DNA of 33,785 nucleotides from Thermoplasmata archaeon (GTDB lineage: Archaea > Thermoplasmatota > E2 > DHVEG-1): assembly GCA_020054495.1 (NCBI GenBank), contig JAHWGK010000031.1:1-33785 (forward strand), written 5' to 3'. Under the pieces are notes generated by a model. The model saw only the letters and a list, made by a program, of their open reading frames with translations, did not search any database and was not told where the DNA came from. A program made the translations under genes and the position numbers. Shown here in pieces: positions 31,087 through 33,785 of the stretch. Positions within the stretch are counted from its first letter, which is position 1, and every line of letters begins with the position of its first letter.

Positions 31087-33785
31087 TTATTTTATAACAC
31101 CTTTTCCTACCTGTTTTAACGTTTCTATAGGGTCTTCATTATACTGAGCAACTATCTTAGCAACACCTCTAAATTCTCTAATGTTGTTTACATTCATCCA
31201 TTCCACAATACTTTTCCGGTTTTTGATTTCATTTGTCATTTCTTCTCGTGTTAGATCCTTCTCAGCTCTCACACGTTCTAAAATATAACTTTTACCAGAG
31301 TAGATGAATTTATCCTCTACAGGATCCCAACGAAAAACCTCATTTGTCAGAATTTCCTTAGTTGTAGGATCAATATCAATAATTTCAATAATCTGCTTAC
31401 ATCTTCTAGCTCTAACATTTTTAACACGAGTTATTACATGTAAACAAACAATATCTAAAGATTGTAACATAATTCTTGGAATATTAATGGGTTTACCTTC
31501 AAGCCTATGTATCAGGGATTGAGCCGAGTCAGCGTGAACAGTGGAATATGTCGCATGACCTGTAGCCATAGCCTGAAACAGGACATACGCCTCTTTACCA
31601 CGTATTTCACCAACAATTATGTATTCAGGTCTCTGACGAAGCGCAGCCTTCATAAGATCATACATGTCGATTTCACCAACTACCTTATCTGCGACAACTT
31701 CCCCAAAACCAGATCTTGCAACACCAGGTATCCAATTCGGGTGTGGAAGATTAATCTCTCTTGTCTCTTCAATAGAAACAATCTTAGACTCACGGGGGAT
31801 AAACAAAGATAATGCATTAAGCGTCGTAGTTTTCCCGCTTGCTGTACCACCAGCAAACAAGGTATTAATACCATTCTCAACAGCAAGCCACATATAAGCT
31901 ATCATCTCAGAAGACATAGTGTTAAACTCAACTAAATCAGGTGGTGAAAAAGGATCCGACCTAAACTTTCTTATTGTAAATGTAGAACCTTTTGCAGTTA
32001 TTTCATCGCTCAACGTCATCTGAATTCTTGAACCATCTGGCATAGTAGCATCAAGCATAGGCTCAGCTATACTGATATGTTTACCACATTTCTGAGCAAG
32101 TTTAAAGACAAATGAAGAAAGTTCATCCTCATCACTAAATCTGACATTACTCTTCAGAGAACCATATTTTCTATGGTAGAGAAAAACTGGAACATCAGAG
32201 CCATCACATGAAACATCCTCAATATTTGGATCCTTCATGAGTGGATCTATCTTTCCAAAACCTAGAGCGGTCTTATTCATATAATAAAATATTTTGTTTC
32301 TAGATTCGTCATCAATGTCTACATCATACTCTTGAATTACTCGATCTAACTGTTCTAGTAAATATTCATCTTCATTTTTTTCTTCCAACTCAAACGGATC
32401 AATATCTAGACTACTCAAGGTATCCTTGATAAAACCTAATATATTCTCCTCTTTTTCAGTTAACTCAATTTCGACTAGGAAATAACATTTATCAAGGCTT
32501 TCTTTCTCTCGAAGTATCTCAACATATGCAAAAGGTTCATGAAGTGGATAAAAATCAAGTTCTTCCCATTCTTTTTCTGAGAAACCAAGATCCGAAAGTT
32601 TAACAGATTTTGTTTGAAGCACTTCTTTTGGTAACTCTATGTCTCCAACTGCTTTAAGATCATTGAGTTCAATCTCGCTTTGAGCGGAAGGGGATATAGA
32701 TACCTTCTTTTTTTCCTTGTCAGTTATCTGCGGACTCCATCCCTCGAATGAGGGTTCTTCTTCATTAAAAAAAACATGCTCACGATCTGAACCATCTTTT
32801 ATAAATGATACGCCAACAGGATTTTCCAGGTCTGTTTTTTCTTTTTTTTCAACAGATGGTTCTTCTCCAGTAATAGACATCGATCTATCTTTCAAATGTT
32901 CTTTTGCAAGTTTTAACGCCTTAGCCTCAACTTTATCCTCCTCCACAACACCATCAACAACCCACGGAGACTCCTTTATCCTTTCATCAACCAAACCTAC
33001 ATCATCCTGATCAAAATCACCCCGAGGAATATTTTCAACACGAAACCCAGACCTACTCCTCAATTTATCTGACACTATCTCCTTTTGCCCTGAATCAACA
33101 ACTTTACCACCAGAAGACTTTTTTATCTTAAAAAAGGATTTCTTAATTTTAAAAATACCTCTACCCGCATCCTTGGATTTTATCTTTTTATCATCCCTAT
33201 CTTCAACAATAGGAACATCATCAATTTTCTTATCTAGTAACCCCGACTCATCCTTATCTTTCATATAATGTTCTTTTGCAAGTTTTAACGCCTTAGCCTC
33301 AACTTTATCCTCCTCCACAACACCATCAACAACCCCCGGAGACTCCTTTATCCTTTCATCAACCAAACCTACATCATCCTGATCAAAATCACCCCGAGGA
33401 ATATTTTCAACACGAAACCCAGACCTACTCCTCAATTTATCTGACACTATCTCCTTTTGCCCTGAATCAACAACTTTACCACCAGAAGACTTTTTTATCT
33501 TAAAAAAGGATTTCTTAATTTTAAAAATACCTCTACCCGCATCCTTGGATTTTATCTTTTTATCATCCCTATCTTCAACAATAGGAACATCATCAATTTT
33601 CTTATCTAGTAACCCCGACTCATCCTTATCTTTCATATAATGTTCTTTTGCAAGTTTTAACGCCTTAGCCTCAACTTTATCCTCCTCCACAACACCATCA
33701 ACAACCCACGGAGACTCCTTTATCCTTTCATCAACCAAACCTACATCATCCTGATCAAAATCACCCCGAGGAATATTTTCAACAC
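31087..33785 (-). CDS. Second PilB/TadA-type secretion ATPase, 5' end beyond the window
   Basis: The ATPase part (Walker A AGGTASGKTT; EYIIVGEIRGKEA; GHATYSTVHADS) is very similar to the next gene's. It ends soon after the catalytic domain and lacks the helix-hairpin-helix. The N-terminal part is long, acidic/lysine-rich and includes 124-residue tandem repeats (VDERIKESPWVVDGVVEEDK to GDFDQDDVGL). The frame is open to the window edge. The first possible start inside the window (TTG, 33738) is a Leu codon within the repeat, so the true start lies outside. Tandem ATPases may drive different substrates or form mixed hexamers. The repeat region is probably disordered. Confidence 0.9.
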   Translation of the reverse strand, partial: VENIPRGDFDQDDVGLVDERIKESPWVVDGVVEEDKVEAKALKLAKEHYMKDKDESGLLDKKIDDVPIVEDRDDKKIKSKDAGRGIFKIKKSFFKIKKSSGGKVVDSGQKEIVSDKLRSRSGFRVENIPRGDFDQDDVGLVDERIKESPGVVDGVVEEDKVEAKALKLAKEHYMKDKDESGLLDKKIDDVPIVEDRDDKKIKSKDAGRGIFKIKKSFFKIKKSSGGKVVDSGQKEIVSDKLRSRSGFRVENIPRGDFDQDDVGLVDERIKESPWVVDGVVEEDKVEAKALKLAKEHLKDRSMSITGEEPSVEKKEKTDLENPVGVSFIKDGSDREHVFFNEEEPSFEGWSPQITDKEKKKVSISPSAQSEIELNDLKAVGDIELPKEVLQTKSVKLSDLGFSEKEWEELDFYPLHEPFAYVEILREKESLDKCYFLVEIELTEKEENILGFIKDTLSSLDIDPFELEEKNEDEYLLEQLDRVIQEYDVDIDDESRNKIFYYMNKTALGFGKIDPLMKDPNIEDVSCDGSDVPVFLYHRKYGSLKSNVRFSDEDELSSFVFKLAQKCGKHISIAEPMLDATMPDGSRIQMTLSDEITAKGSTFTIRKFRSDPFSPPDLVEFNTMSSEMIAYMWLAVENGINTLFAGGTASGKTTTLNALSLFIPRESKIVSIEETREINLPHPNWIPGVARSGFGEVVADKVVGEIDMYDLMKAALRQRPEYIIVGEIRGKEAYVLFQAMATGHATYSTVHADSAQSLIHRLEGKPINIPRIMLQSLDIVCLHVITRVKNVRARRCKQIIEIIDIDPTTKEILTNEVFRWDPVEDKFIYSGKSYILERVRAEKDLTREEMTNEIKNRKSIVEWMNVNNIREFRGVAKIVAQYNEDPIETLKQVGKGVIK
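32896..33785 (-). repeat. 372-bp tandem repeats in the second PilB gene
   Basis: Bases from 32896 on repeat exactly with a 372-bp period (124 codons) to the window edge, at least 2.4 copies. The copies are almost identical; one visible difference changes Trp to Gly (ESPWVVDG versus ESPGVVDG). The array continues beyond the window. Confidence 0.9.

Noticed and set aside
1-33785. CRISPR arrays, insertion sequences, rRNA genes
   Set aside because: No short regularly spaced repeats, no transposase and no rRNA-like sequence were seen. The 372-bp repeats are coding and in frame.
27234-33785. An archaellum (fla/arl) operon
   Set aside because: No FlaI/FlaH/FlaJ-type accessory genes or archaellins are present. 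The two separate T2SF proteins and the PilB-type ATPases point to a pilus system.

Overview
The window looks like a chromosomal piece of an uncultured, AT-rich euryarchaeon, most likely Thermoplasmatota-like (the lineage is inference). Support comes from aIF6, L31e, L39e, S19e, a PDCD5-like protein, an RNase P Rpp21 subunit, a fused hexulose-6-phosphate synthase/RraA enzyme, archaeal TATA boxes placed about 26 bp before probable transcription starts, and archaeal-type pilus ATPases and pilin-like proteins.

Layout. Positions 1-519 hold a structured leader and two small membrane-protein genes on the + strand. Positions 520-1139 hold no convincing gene apart from one weak minus-strand candidate, but contain a cluster of perfect inverted repeats. 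Positions 1140-3415 (+) carry an HPS-RraA fusion overlapped by a DUF362 ferredoxin-like protein. From 3418 to the window end every gene is on the minus strand: an acetate-type (AceTr/SatP) transporter, a 34-residue membrane peptide, valyl-tRNA synthetase with a degenerate KMSKS loop, a winged-helix regulator, then a translation cluster read S19e - PDCD5-like - L39e - L31e - aIF6, with rnp4 (Rpp21) just upstream of S19e.

Positions 10235-33785 form one large surface-appendage locus. Read in the transcribed direction it starts with two paralogous PilB/TadA-type secretion ATPases (the first is cut by the window end and has 372-bp tandem repeats in its N-terminal region), two PilC/TadB-TadC membrane proteins, a thioredoxin-CcdA thiol-disulfide transporter, two giant paralogous pilin-like proteins with Hint domains (1286 and 1242 aa), a four-gene overlapping operon of pilin-like proteins, and a third Hint-bearing pilin-like protein. 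The large proteins have a pilin-type N-terminus and a conserved pilin-type C-terminal domain, with a variable cargo between them (Hint, DNRLRE-like, FN3, PKD, or DUF2341 plus a LamG-like fold). The three Hint genes share an upstream promoter element.

The most notable system is this modular pilin family: adhesin-like cargo and self-processing Hint domains seem to be inserted inside pilin scaffolds, and two tandem paralogs have almost identical ends around unrelated middles. A reasonable model is that PilB/PilC assemble filaments carrying exchangeable sugar- or protein-binding modules, that the Trx-CcdA protein keeps the Hint cysteines or structural disulfides in the right redox state outside the membrane, and that Hint cleavage or crosslinking matures or anchors the proteins. 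The model is inference; the domain architecture is read from the sequence.
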